NCBI RefSeq assembly: GCF_003605125.1
Contig: NZ_QPQT01000002.1
Location: 186,001-250,000, forward strand
DNA length: 64,000 nt
Direction: 5' to 3'
DNA from: Shewanella algidipiscicola
GTDB lineage: Bacteria > Pseudomonadota > Gammaproteobacteria > Enterobacterales > Shewanellaceae
Positions within the stretch are counted from its first letter, which is position 1. Each line of letters opens with the position of its first letter. Shown one piece after another: positions 50,051 through 59,206 of this stretch. The position numbers and the translations under genes were made by a program. The notes below the pieces were generated by a model, which was not told the origin of the DNA, made no database searches, and saw only the letters and a list, made by a program, of their open reading frames with translations.

Positions 50051-51232
50051 TTAATAGAGTTCGTCATCGAACCAGCTTTCGTCAACTCGACTTGCTCCGC
50101 CACTGGCCGAACAAAGATAAACAGTCGGCTCTATCCCCGTTTTCACTTGATATTGGGCTTCAATCGCCGCCACTACTGCGTCGGTCAGTTCATGGTCAAC
50201 CAGTGCGACGACGCAACCACCAAATCCTTTACCCGTCATACGCACGCCACCTTGTTGGCCTACCACTTGAGCTATGATCTCAACTAAGGTATCGATTTCC
50301 GGCAAGCTTATCTCAAAATCATCACGCATCGATGCATGAGATTGCGCCATTAACTCACTTAAGCGGCCAATGTTACCGGCTTGCAATGCATGGGCGGCAT
50401 TTTGAGTGCGCCGGTTTTCGCTGAGAACGTGGCGTGCGCGGCGATAAATAAGCTCCGGCAGCTTTGTGCGAGCGGCTTCTAAGGTCGTTAAGTCTAAGTG
50501 ACGTAGGCTGTCGATAGCAAAGTGATCTGCCACCTGCTGACACTGTTGACGACGTATCGCTTCTTGGGCCTCGACTTCACCGCGCGGTAGATTCGAGTTA
50601 ACGATAATCAGGCTTAGGCTTTCGGGGATTGGCACAGGTTCACTGTCGAGATCTTCACAATCAATTAGTAATGCATGATCTTGTTGACCCATGGCGCTGA
50701 TGATTTGATCCATAATGCCACAGGCATAACCCACATATTGGTTTTCACCACGCTGCGCCATTTGGGCTACGGCTAATGGAGATAAGCGTAGCTGACTGCA
50801 ATCGTTGACGGCTGTTCCGAAAGCAATTTCTAATGCGGCTGAAGAGGATAGCCCTGCGCCTAGTGGCACGTTACCTACTACAGCTATGTCCATCCCCTTT
50901 GCTGGCAGGCCTGAGGCAGCCATGGCGGCGGTAAAGCCTTTGAGGTAGTTTATCCACCCATCCTCAGGGTCCATCTTGCCTTCTTGGCCAAAGTGCCAAC
51001 TGTTAATTTTGCCTGGATAGGCATCCGACACCGCTCTAAAGCGATCGTCTTCACGCTTTTTTACTGCGATGATAGTGTGAAAATTGATGGCAGCAGGCAA
51101 TACAAAACCGTCGTTGTAATCGGTATGTTCACCGATCAAATTGACACGCCCAGGGGCACGATAGAGATCGTCAGCATTGGTGCCAAAGGTTTGCACAAAT
51201 AATTTATTGGCGCGTTGCGCGGGATTTGCCAT
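50051..51232 (-). CDS. galK: GalK, galactokinase
   Basis: A 393-residue GHMP kinase. The galactose-binding signature GRVNLIGEHTDYNDGFVLP, the ATP-binding PLGAGLSSSAALEIA and the C-terminal MTGKGFGGCVVALV are all intact. It phosphorylates galactose to galactose-1-phosphate at the start of the Leloir pathway. E. coli GalK has 382 residues. No galT, galE or galM is next to it in this window. Confidence 0.95.
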   Translation of the reverse strand: MANPAQRANKLFVQTFGTNADDLYRAPGRVNLIGEHTDYNDGFVLPAAINFHTIIAVKKREDDRFRAVSDAYPGKINSWHFGQEGKMDPEDGWINYLKGFTAAMAASGLPAKGMDIAVVGNVPLGAGLSSSAALEIAFGTAVNDCSQLRLSPLAVAQMAQRGENQYVGYACGIMDQIISAMGQQDHALLIDCEDLDSEPVPIPESLSLIIVNSNLPRGEVEAQEAIRRQQCQQVADHFAIDSLRHLDLTTLEAARTKLPELIYRRARHVLSENRRTQNAAHALQAGNIGRLSELMAQSHASMRDDFEISLPEIDTLVEIIAQVVGQQGGVRMTGKGFGGCVVALVDHELTDAVVAAIEAQYQVKTGIEPTVYLCSASGGASRVDESWFDDELY

Positions 51233-51397
51233 GCTATCAAGCTTCTCAGAAAAAGGTGAGCACTCTCTGCACCGAGTATCGGTGACAGTATTTTCACGCC
51301 ATTGTTGGAGCGTGATTCGTTCCTTGTCATTTTTATATCATGAGTTTACCGATTGTGTAACGCAGTTTTTGCTTATCGACGAATATGATATCAATCT

Positions 51398-51667
51398 TAG
51401 GGCCTGTTGAGCTTATAAGGTTATTTTTACAGCGAATTGTTGGGTGTTTATACAAGGCAGAAGCTTTGTGGTGTAGTTATTCTTCTACATAAAAAGCTGA
51501 TAACGAAGTAGAAATACCCAACAAACGCTGCCCGAAGGGTTCGGCTAAAAACGTTTTACTCTTTGTTAAGTGCATTTTGCTTAAATGACTAGGCTGCAAT
51601 TCATTCGCCTCGATTAAAACGTTTTGATCTCGAACAACATTCAACCAACAAAGATCAACCGGCCCTA
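51398..51667. mobile_element. MITE-like element, 270 bp, non-coding
   Basis: The ends TAGGGCCTGTTGAGCTT (51398-51414) and AAGATCAACCGGCCCTA (51651-51667) are inverted repeats matching at 15 of 17 positions. Each end carries a TA, the target duplication used by IS630/Tc1-type elements. Inside there is a nested inverted repeat (CAGCGAATTGTTGGGT at 51430-51445 against ACCCAACAAACGCTG at 51516-51530) and a palindrome CCGAAGGGTTCGG (51532-51544). There is no open reading frame of note, so it would depend on a transposase elsewhere. The family name was not determined. Confidence 0.7.
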
Positions 51668-51775
51668 GGGTCTATGGGGGCGCAGTTGACAGCAATACGA
51701 GGGGGAAAGGCGTTGGGAGCGTTGTTGCCATGTCGAGATTCTGCAGGTGAGATGAGTTTTCCGCTTGGCTACTTA

Positions 51776-51821
51776 GTCATAAGCGGTGCGAGCAAAGGGT
51801 CATAAACGGCGCGAGCAAAGG
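51776..51821. repeat. Two tandem 23-bp units
   Basis: Units at 51776-51798 and 51799-51821 (both starting GTCATAA and ending GCGAGCAAAGG) differ at two positions. They lie between the MITE-like element and the Kef-type gene. Confidence 0.85.
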
Positions 51822-51828
51822 GGAAGCC

Positions 51829-51882
51829 GCTACCTGCTATCAAGGACATAGCAGGTAGCCAATATCATCTGATGCTCAGATG
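51829..51882 (-). terminator. Double hairpin after the Kef-type gene
   Basis: CATCTGA-TGC-TCAGATG (51866-51882) and GCTACCTGCTAT/ATAGCAGGTAGC (51829-51840 and 51848-51859, perfect 12-bp stem) lie directly beyond the stop codon of the Kef-type gene on the minus strand. T content after the second stem is low. Confidence 0.6.
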
Positions 51883-51883
51883 A

Positions 51884-53512
51884 TTAGCTGGCGTTCGCTT
51901 GGGTCTCGATAACAATATCGGCTTCGTGTTGTTGACCGGACTTAAGTTCATGTACCACATGCTCAACAAAACCCGCACCAGCGGCTTCGTAGAGGTTAAA
52001 TACGCTGTGAACGCCCGCTTCTTTAAGGGATATTGCATCTTCACTGTATTGCACAATAGCACTTAGCTTGCCTTGATAATCGAGACGTTTAAGTTGCTCT
52101 ACGGCAAACTCATTACCTGTATGGTGAGGCATCGCCAGCAGCACTAATTCTAGATTTGGTGCGCGGTCGAGCTTTTCCCAAAAGTCGGTATCAGATGCAT
52201 CCCCCTGCACCACGTTTCGACCTTCTGCTCGATGAAAATCGACTAATTCCTGTTTATGTTCAATTCCTAATATTTCGCCTTCAAACTTATTGGCCAGTTC
52301 ATCGTAGGCTCCAGAACCAATTCGGCCCATCCCTAAAATTAAAAAGCGTGGATTACCGACTCTAATGGGCCTGTCTTCAGGGTGCAGTGGATGGCGCTCT
52401 AACTTCTGTAGCCGACTTTGATACTTTTGGTATAAACGGCTGGAAGCTGCATTTAACGGGGCAGCAAAGAGAAAACTGAGACTTAACGCCACCGCTAAGA
52501 TGACCATCCAATGGGCTGGTAACCAGCCTTTGCTGGTGGCCACCGCTGCTACAATGAGGCCAAATTCGCTGTAGTTACCTAGGTTAAATGAGGTCATCAA
52601 TGAGGTGCGCGAGCGCAGCTTGAAGTAGGTCAGTAGGTAGAGGAATAGCACTATCTTAATTGGCACCACCAAGACTAACACTGCGGCAAGGCCAATATCG
52701 CTAAAGCTAGGTAATCCATTTAGGCCGACAGTTAAGAAGAAGGCAACCAAAAATAGTTCTTTAAAATAAAATAGTGATTTAGCCAGCTCCGATGATTTAG
52801 CGTGTCCCGCCAATAATATACCTATGACCAAGGCGCCTAAATCTGGTTTTAAGCCAACTAACTCAAATAGGCCTGCGCCGACAACTAACGCCATTACTAA
52901 GCCGAACAGGACCAGTAACTCACCGTGGCCAACACGATCAAATGCTTTATAAATAAGCGGCTTAGCAAGGGGGAGTAACAACAAGCCCAGAGCCCATATA
53001 GAGGGCATATCACCTTTAGATATAGTTAAAAATGCGACCGCAAAGATATCTTGCATGATCAGAATACCGATAGCGACTCGGCCATACAGGGATTGCATAT
53101 CGCCTTTATCTTCAAGCACTTTGACGGCAAAAATCGTGCTGGAAAAGCTCAAGGCGAAGGCGAGAAGGGCTAATTGATCGAGTGCTAATCCGCTAAGTTG
53201 TTCTAGTCCTAACAGACCCAGCAGTTTCAGCAGGGGGACTAAAAATAGCATAGAGCCAATTAAATGTAGGCTAGACCCTGCCCAAACCTCGACTTTAAAT
53301 AAGCTGCGCAGATCCAACTTTAATCCAATAGCAAACAGCAGCAGGGTGACACCTAAGTTGGCGAGCTGCTCCAGCAGGGGCAAGCTGGTTTCATCTAGGC
53401 CAAACAAAAACAAAATAAAGCCAGCCACTAAATAGCCTATCAAGGGGGGTAATCCGATACGACTGACTAAGATGCCGCAAGTTAAGGTGATTATGAGTAT
53501 GGCTGGTTCCAT
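51884..53512 (-). CDS. Kef-type CPA2 cation:proton antiporter with TrkA-N domain
   Basis: A 542-residue membrane protein. Residues about 1-375 form some 12-13 helices of the CPA2 antiporter fold (GLPPLIGYLVAGF, LFAIGLKLDLRSL). A cytosolic RCK/TrkA-N domain (about 395-510) follows with the nucleotide-binding GMGRIGSGAYDEL. The best-known relatives are glutathione-gated potassium efflux proteins and YbaL. The ion and ligand cannot be read from sequence. Confidence 0.85.
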   Translation of the reverse strand: MEPAILIITLTCGILVSRIGLPPLIGYLVAGFILFLFGLDETSLPLLEQLANLGVTLLLFAIGLKLDLRSLFKVEVWAGSSLHLIGSMLFLVPLLKLLGLLGLEQLSGLALDQLALLAFALSFSSTIFAVKVLEDKGDMQSLYGRVAIGILIMQDIFAVAFLTISKGDMPSIWALGLLLLPLAKPLIYKAFDRVGHGELLVLFGLVMALVVGAGLFELVGLKPDLGALVIGILLAGHAKSSELAKSLFYFKELFLVAFFLTVGLNGLPSFSDIGLAAVLVLVVPIKIVLFLYLLTYFKLRSRTSLMTSFNLGNYSEFGLIVAAVATSKGWLPAHWMVILAVALSLSFLFAAPLNAASSRLYQKYQSRLQKLERHPLHPEDRPIRVGNPRFLILGMGRIGSGAYDELANKFEGEILGIEHKQELVDFHRAEGRNVVQGDASDTDFWEKLDRAPNLELVLLAMPHHTGNEFAVEQLKRLDYQGKLSAIVQYSEDAISLKEAGVHSVFNLYEAAGAGFVEHVVHELKSGQQHEADIVIETQANAS

Positions 53513-53657
53513 GTTGCTCCTTGGGGGGATGAGGTGTGTTCCATGACACTAAACAGCGCTTATAATATAAGATTTAGATTAACAATAAATAAAAAATCAC
53601 CGTACAGAACCATTTTTTATCTGCGGCAGTATCCCATTGATTGCGGTGTTAATAATA

Positions 53658-53683
53658 AACAAGCCTCCCGAGGGAGGCTTGTT
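53658..53683 (-). terminator. Terminator of cutA-dsbD
   Basis: AACAAGCCTCC and GGAGGCTTGTT form a perfect 11-bp stem with a 4-base loop; on the minus strand it is followed by TATTATT. It lies 28 bases after the dsbD stop. Confidence 0.8.
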
Positions 53684-53711
53684 AAAGCTAAATTAAATGA
53701 GCGGGTTATTG

Positions 53712-55538
53712 CTATTTTTTCTCTATGACGAGATCGAGATGGCTGGCAAATGCCGCTGGCTTCATAAAGCCAGTGACACGCAGTTCATCACGTAACTGCC
53801 CTTGAGCGTCAAACATCAATAGGCTAGGGAGTCCCAACACATCGTAATGCTCTAACAGCTCTACATCGAGTTGATCCATTTTGGTCACATCGGCTTGCAA
53901 AAATACCATCTGGGCTAGACGCTGTTGCACAGCTGAGTCTTTAAAGGTGATGTTTTCAAACTCTTTACAAGCCACACACCAATCGGCGTAGAGATCTAGC
54001 ATCACAGGTTGACCTTGTGCACTGGCGGCCTCAATTTCCATTTGCAGGTCAGCCAGTGACTTAATGGTTTTGTGGGTCACCATGTGATCACTCGTTTGAT
54101 TGCCGTTATGGGCTTGGAAACCCAGGCTGCTCATGACCGCTTGGAAGCCGTAAGAGAAGCTAGCTAACAGCATTAATAATAGTAAAACTGAACGTACGGT
54201 TTGCTTCCAGGTAAATTCAGTCTGTTTATTTTGGTGCATCAGGTAACCGACTAAACTCACGCCCCATAGTGCCCATAACAGGTCTGAGATGAGCCCGATC
54301 CAAATGCGGCCTAGCATCACGATGGACACGGCAATCAGCAGGAAGCCAAAGATGGTTTTTATCACATCCATCCATGCGCCAGCCCTTGGCAGGAGTTTGC
54401 CACCTGAGGAGCCAATGATAAGTAGTGGTAAGCCCATGCCCATGCTTAATACATATAGCGCCAAAAAGCCTTGCAGTAGATCGCCTGTCTGCGCCACATA
54501 CACCAGTGCTCCCGAGAGCGGTGCAGTGGTACAAGGTGAAGCGACTAAACCAGAAAGCACGCCCATCAAGAACACGCCTGCCACATTGCCGCCTTTTTGG
54601 TTGTTGGAGAGGCGGTTCATTTTTTCTTGCCAGCTTGAGGGCAGTTTTAAGTCGTATAGACCAAACATGGATAAGCTGAGTACGAAAAACAAAATAGCCA
54701 ATACAATCAATACCGCAGGGTGTTGCAGGGCTGCTTGATATTTCATTCCCGCCGAGGCGACCACGAGCCCAAGTAAGGAATAGGTGATTGCCATACCTTG
54801 TACGTAAACCATCGACAAGCTAAATGCTTTGGCCGTTGATAGCTTTTCACCTTGACCGACAATAATGCCCGACAAAATGGGGTACATGGGGAATACGCAG
54901 GGCGTTAATGCTAGGCCTATCCCTAAGCCAAAAAAGATCACTAAGGTCCACAACAAATTATCGCCTGATAACATCTGGCTTAGGGAATCTTGTTCAGTAA
55001 TAGGGGCGCTAGGTTCTGACCGGTTATTGGCCGCCGTGTCTTCAATCGTGGTGTTATCGCTGACTGGTAGCACGCCGTCGTTAGCGGCAACTTCTGTGAG
55101 CTGTACGTTACGTTTGGTTGGCGGATAACAGAGTTTGCCTTCGGCGCAGCCCATAAAGGTCACGCTGAGTGTGCTATTGTTAGCAGCCTGTTTGATGGCC
55201 AGCGGAATTTCAACGTAAGTGTAATAGACTTGTTGTTCGCCGAAATACTCATCAGTATGGGCTTTGCCTGGGGGCAATTGTATTTCGCCGAGCGTGGCAC
55301 CGTCCGCTTCAAACTTAAGTTTGTCGCGATACATATAGTAGCCATCGGCTATTACCCAGCTGAGCTCAAGGTGTTGGTCTTGTTGTTTGAAATCAAAAAC
55401 GAATGCCTCATCCACAGGCATTAGTTTGGGTTCATCCTTTAGGAAATCGAATTTGTTGGCGCCGAAAATGCCTTCACTTTGTACACCGGGGGCAAGCAGC
55501 AGACATGACGCGAGAACAATAAACAGTATTTTCTTCAT
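53712..55538 (-). CDS. dsbD: DsbD, thiol:disulfide interchange protein
   Basis: A 608-residue inner-membrane electron transporter. It has a signal peptide (about 1-20), a periplasmic alpha domain with the Cys pair C131/C137 (GCAEGKLCYPP), a membrane domain of eight helices with Cys in LTPCVFPMYP and VASPCTTAPL, and a C-terminal thioredoxin-like gamma domain with WCVAC. It passes electrons from cytoplasmic thioredoxin to periplasmic DsbC/G and cytochrome c maturation, relevant to the many cytochromes nearby. The ATG at 55538 overlaps the cutA stop as ATGA, which fixes the start; an upstream in-frame extension of eight residues is less likely. Confidence 0.95.
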   Translation of the reverse strand: MKKILFIVLASCLLLAPGVQSEGIFGANKFDFLKDEPKLMPVDEAFVFDFKQQDQHLELSWVIADGYYMYRDKLKFEADGATLGEIQLPPGKAHTDEYFGEQQVYYTYVEIPLAIKQAANNSTLSVTFMGCAEGKLCYPPTKRNVQLTEVAANDGVLPVSDNTTIEDTAANNRSEPSAPITEQDSLSQMLSGDNLLWTLVIFFGLGIGLALTPCVFPMYPILSGIIVGQGEKLSTAKAFSLSMVYVQGMAITYSLLGLVVASAGMKYQAALQHPAVLIVLAILFFVLSLSMFGLYDLKLPSSWQEKMNRLSNNQKGGNVAGVFLMGVLSGLVASPCTTAPLSGALVYVAQTGDLLQGFLALYVLSMGMGLPLLIIGSSGGKLLPRAGAWMDVIKTIFGFLLIAVSIVMLGRIWIGLISDLLWALWGVSLVGYLMHQNKQTEFTWKQTVRSVLLLLMLLASFSYGFQAVMSSLGFQAHNGNQTSDHMVTHKTIKSLADLQMEIEAASAQGQPVMLDLYADWCVACKEFENITFKDSAVQQRLAQMVFLQADVTKMDQLDVELLEHYDVLGLPSLLMFDAQGQLRDELRVTGFMKPAAFASHLDLVIEKK

Positions 55539-55858
55539 ATTTGTGTAGTTTCTTTTATCCAATCTAAGTAAGCAGCAGAGCCATAAGCTATCTTGGTAGC
55601 GATAAGTTCTGGCACATCATAGGGATGTAAAGTTAATATCAGTTCAGCAACCTCATCGTAGGCTTGACTGAGGCATTTTATTTGTAATGAGATCTCTTGC
55701 TCTTCGTACAGATTGCCTTGCCATAGGTAAACCGAGGTCACTGGCGCAGACAGTTGCACACAAGCTGCGAGTCTAGCATCGACTAAGGCTCGAGCGATGG
55801 CGATAGCACTGTCTTGATTTGGGCAAGTCGTCATGACTAATAAACAGGTATCATGCAT
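55535..55858 (-). CDS. cutA: CutA, divalent-cation tolerance protein
   Basis: A 107-residue cytoplasmic protein of the CutA1 family, which forms very stable trimers. Marks are the N-terminal VMTTCPNQDSAIAIARALVDARLAACVQ and the late LHPYDVPELIATKI. E. coli cutA is also just upstream of dsbD. The role in copper tolerance is disputed; metal binding is known for several members. Its stop overlaps the dsbD start by 4 bases. Confidence 0.94.
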   Translation of the reverse strand: MHDTCLLVMTTCPNQDSAIAIARALVDARLAACVQLSAPVTSVYLWQGNLYEEQEISLQIKCLSQAYDEVAELILTLHPYDVPELIATKIAYGSAAYLDWIKETTQI

Positions 55859-56140
55859 GTTAATATCGTCTTCTTAGGTTGTGATTTTGCGCTGTAGTCG
55901 TGGATGCTTGGTGTTATACCTAAATATTGCGACACATCGCAGCGAGCATGGCGTCACTCTCAATGGCGGATACTTTACGACTTTTACCGTCTGGTTGCAT
56001 TAAACGACGGTTAAAATAGTGAGATTATCCAAGGTAATTTGCTTAGGCCGAATGGCTAGGTTTTATTGCCCAGCTTGAAAGTAGACCCCTTCAGCCCCAT
56101 TTAGTTTTCAATGAATTAAAAATTATTTAGTGAGGTCAGT

Positions 56141-56722
56141 GTGTTTTTTATTCTATTAGTGATCTTTGTACTGGTACCAGTCATTGAGTTAAACGTACTG
56201 ATCCGTGTCGGTGAAGCCTTAGGCAGTTGGACTACGGTGGGATTAGTCTTACTGACTGCCGTAGTTGGGGTCTCTTTGGTGCGTAGTCAGGGGATCCATA
56301 CCCTAATGCAGGTACAGCAAAAGCTGGCAAGAGGTGAGGCGCCAGGACAAGAAATCGTCGAGGGCATGATGTTGGCCATCGCCGGGTTGCTGCTGCTGAT
56401 CCCAGGGTTTGTGACTGACTTTATCGGCTTACTATTACTGACTCCAATAACCCGTATTCCACTGGCGGCGTTATTGTATAAACGTATGCAATTAAAAGTG
56501 CTGCGCCAAGGCGGTTTTCACGCCAATTTTGGTCAAGGGCCTTTTAATCCTCACGACTCAGCAAGTGGGCGTTCGCCTTTTGGTCAGGATCCGTTTAATG
56601 GCGATCAAGGCAATACCTTCGATGGCGATTATGAACACAAGCATGATGAGTCTGATACTCAACGTCTGGACGACAAGCAAGATAATGCGAAGAGTGATGA
56701 TAAACAGCCACCCAAACACTAA
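56141..56722 (+). CDS. fxsA: FxsA-family membrane protein
   Basis: A 193-residue inner-membrane protein starting at GTG, with GAGG upstream. FxsA features are LIRVGEALGSWTTVGLVLLTAVVGVSLVRSQG and the helix pair around LAIAGLLLLIPGFVTDFIGLL. The C-terminal 65 residues are polar and rich in Asp, Gln and Lys, longer than in E. coli FxsA (158 residues). FxsA overproduction suppresses F-exclusion of phage T7. The stop overlaps the convergent kinase gene by 4 bases. Confidence 0.88.
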   Translation: MFFILLVIFVLVPVIELNVLIRVGEALGSWTTVGLVLLTAVVGVSLVRSQGIHTLMQVQQKLARGEAPGQEIVEGMMLAIAGLLLLIPGFVTDFIGLLLLTPITRIPLAALLYKRMQLKVLRQGGFHANFGQGPFNPHDSASGRSPFGQDPFNGDQGNTFDGDYEHKHDESDTQRLDDKQDNAKSDDKQPPKH

Positions 56723-58548
56723 TCTTTTGTGGGCAGTGCCTTAGGATTTTTAGGGTAAAAGTGCTCGGGTTTGCTGTCGATATGGTTAAAACGGCGAGTA
56801 TTTTTATAAGGCAGTTTCATAAAACCTGAGACCCCTTTGCCCTGAATTTTATCCACATGGCTTAAGATCCTGTCTAAACTGGCGCGAAATGCTGCTTGTT
56901 TCCTTGGGTTCAGCAAGCGTAAGTAGCTGTGAATTTTCATGTGGTGGGGAAGCACCTCAAAAATAATACAGCCAGTATGATGAATCTGATTTATCCAGCC
57001 CAGCTCAGTCATAATCGCTTTAGGGAGTTCGAGATTTTCATCGGGATCGCGGCCATCTTCAAAATAAGAGTGTAGCCGCGACTTATCTTCTAATGACGGC
57101 ACATCGCCCACTTCAAAGGGGAGTTGTTGATCTGGGCTGAGCTTAAAGGGCTGGCTGGTATCGCTGCGTTCGAGATGCAATGTATCTCGAGCATTAAAGA
57201 AACAGGCCTTAAACACCCCAATGCGACGTATCCCTCGGGCTAAGGTCACCATATTATTCACGGCTAGTACCAACGCTGCTTTTTCATCGCGGTTATAGGT
57301 CGCGAGATTAGAGTCGATATAAACGCCAGACTCTTGCCAATGAATTGCCAGCCCACCGACGATGGAATATTGCCCGACTCGGCCAACGGCGGCGATAAAG
57401 CCTTTCTCGGTATCCCCCATACCCGCCATAAAGTTGCGATAATATTTCTCAAGCTGTAGATCGTCCATCTTAGCGATGGGGTCGTCACTATTGTGCTCTT
57501 TAAGAAACGATTTACGCGAGCTGTAACTGACGGTTTCGACCTCCTTGCTGCGGGGCAGTGACCACACTGGTATGTCAGGTTTAAGGGGGGGGCGGGGTAA
57601 CTCGGGTAGATGCAGCCGATGGCTATGAGCCATGCTTTTGAGAAAGTAGTCACCAGCTTGATTGCGGGTTTTGGGGTCGTCACTGAGCATGCCATCTAAA
57701 GTGCGGGCGAGTTCAATAGGCAAGCCGATACTGGTGGCTGGGATCACCTTGCTGCCAAAGCGGCTCGCTTGTCCAGAAGCCAAGGCGTATAAGGTTGCCG
57801 CAACCCCTTGTTCGTCAAACCTTGGGCTCGACAGTGCGCCATTGAGTTGCTCTTCCCCAATAAAATAGACATCCCCCATGCGGGCATTAGTATGTTGTTG
57901 ATCGCTTGAGAGCAGATCCATCACATTGCCATTTACCGGGTTGCCTTGGCCATCACGCTGGGCAAAGACTGCCGAGCCCCAATCAATTAATGACAGCTGC
58001 TGGCTGTCAACATCGTAAACTAAGTTAGAGGGTTTAATATCGCCATGGACGAGGGGGCGGCCGTGATGTAGATACTGCACAATATTAGCGAGCTGCCGAG
58101 CAATGCTCATGATCATTGCCACAGGTAGCGCTCCTTTACGCAGGCAAAGCTTATCGAGGTCTTCTCCAGGGGCCCTTGCCATCACTAAAATGCCCTGCTT
58201 ACCGACACGCTCAAATTTAATCATAGGTGGCACATTGGGGTGGACCACCTGCGACAGCATAAAGGCCTCCTCTTCGAGGCGGTCTTGAATGTGTTGCGGC
58301 AGGGTCATACGGGAAAATTTAAATACGTGAGCATTGTGCTGTGCATCGACGCCAGCAAAAACAAAGCCGTAAGCGCCTTTGCCAACCAACTCTATCTCTC
58401 GATACCCTAATTTGAGTAATTGCTGCTTACACAGGCGGATCCAGGCCTTATGTTTACGCGCATCATCCGCCTTAAGCAGATAGATAGATTGCTCTTCAGA
58501 GATATAGAAATGCTGTAACTGTGGCGTCGCTGCGCTGAGATTAGCCAT
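56719..58548 (-). CDS. Ser/Thr protein kinase with an unrecognised C-terminal domain
   Basis: A 609-residue protein. The kinase domain (about 50-300) has the Gly loop GKGAYGFVFAG (56-66), the ATP-binding K77 in VFKF, catalytic loop HGDIKPSN (168-175) and DWGS (189-192) in place of DFG. These point to an active Hanks-type kinase, with HGD and DWG variants. The C-terminal half (about 320-609) is unrecognised: globular, without membrane segments, with GDTEKGFIAAVGRVGQYSIVGG and a basic end. Bacterial kinases of this type can act in stress or phage response, but nothing here shows the role. Confidence 0.8.
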   Translation of the reverse strand: MANLSAATPQLQHFYISEEQSIYLLKADDARKHKAWIRLCKQQLLKLGYREIELVGKGAYGFVFAGVDAQHNAHVFKFSRMTLPQHIQDRLEEEAFMLSQVVHPNVPPMIKFERVGKQGILVMARAPGEDLDKLCLRKGALPVAMIMSIARQLANIVQYLHHGRPLVHGDIKPSNLVYDVDSQQLSLIDWGSAVFAQRDGQGNPVNGNVMDLLSSDQQHTNARMGDVYFIGEEQLNGALSSPRFDEQGVAATLYALASGQASRFGSKVIPATSIGLPIELARTLDGMLSDDPKTRNQAGDYFLKSMAHSHRLHLPELPRPPLKPDIPVWSLPRSKEVETVSYSSRKSFLKEHNSDDPIAKMDDLQLEKYYRNFMAGMGDTEKGFIAAVGRVGQYSIVGGLAIHWQESGVYIDSNLATYNRDEKAALVLAVNNMVTLARGIRRIGVFKACFFNARDTLHLERSDTSQPFKLSPDQQLPFEVGDVPSLEDKSRLHSYFEDGRDPDENLELPKAIMTELGWINQIHHTGCIIFEVLPHHMKIHSYLRLLNPRKQAAFRASLDRILSHVDKIQGKGVSGFMKLPYKNTRRFNHIDSKPEHFYPKNPKALPTKD

Positions 58549-58764
58549 GGTCGCTGTCGTTAATAATGAATATGGTTTTTATAACAAGAACAAAGGCAAC
58601 TGCACAATAGCTAGATTTTTCATACTTGGGACTCCTAACTGATTTTTTCGCTGCTGATGTTGACCTACATCAATTATGATCCACAGCCATAAAGGTAACC
58701 TAAAGCTAATATAAATATTAACCGCTTAAGTTAAGAGCAGATATCCGAACAATAGGAGGGTGTG

Positions 58765-59109
58765 ATGTCACAACCCGATAAAGCCCTGTTAATAGAGTTA
58801 TTGGACTACCCCAGAAAGCGTATTGTGCAGTCGATGGAGTTAAAGTTTTGCCCCCATGCCGGTTTTTTTAACAGCACAGATCTGCAATGTATTCATTGTC
58901 ACCAAGGTATGGAATGTACTTGGATGAACCATAATGATGAGCTGGTGGCCGTTGAGCAAAAATCGGTGCAGGAGTTAAGGCAGCAGTTGTTGATTGCGGT
59001 TGATTTTATCGATTCGAGTTTAACGCCACACCATTTGTCGCGGCGCAACTGTGAGTGTGAAAACTGCGTCTGGCTCAGACGGGTACAAAAGGTATTGAAT
59101 ATTGCCTGA
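58765..59109 (+). CDS. Cys-rich hypothetical protein
   Basis: A 114-residue protein that I do not recognise. It has Cys/His clusters CPHAGFFNS, then CIHCHQGMECTWMNH, and near the end CECENCVWLRR, which look like metal-binding sites. There is no signal peptide. The start at ATG 58765 is preceded by AGGAGG with a 5-base gap; a GTG three bases upstream is also in frame. It is divergent from the kinase gene. Confidence 0.75.
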   Translation: MSQPDKALLIELLDYPRKRIVQSMELKFCPHAGFFNSTDLQCIHCHQGMECTWMNHNDELVAVEQKSVQELRQQLLIAVDFIDSSLTPHHLSRRNCECENCVWLRRVQKVLNIA

Positions 59110-59206
59110 TTTTCGTACATTTAATTAAGCTTAGTTTTGCACCCGTCTACACTTGGCAGTAAAGTACCCCGCAGATTATTTGTCATGAGTCGCAGCGGAG
59201 CTAGAT

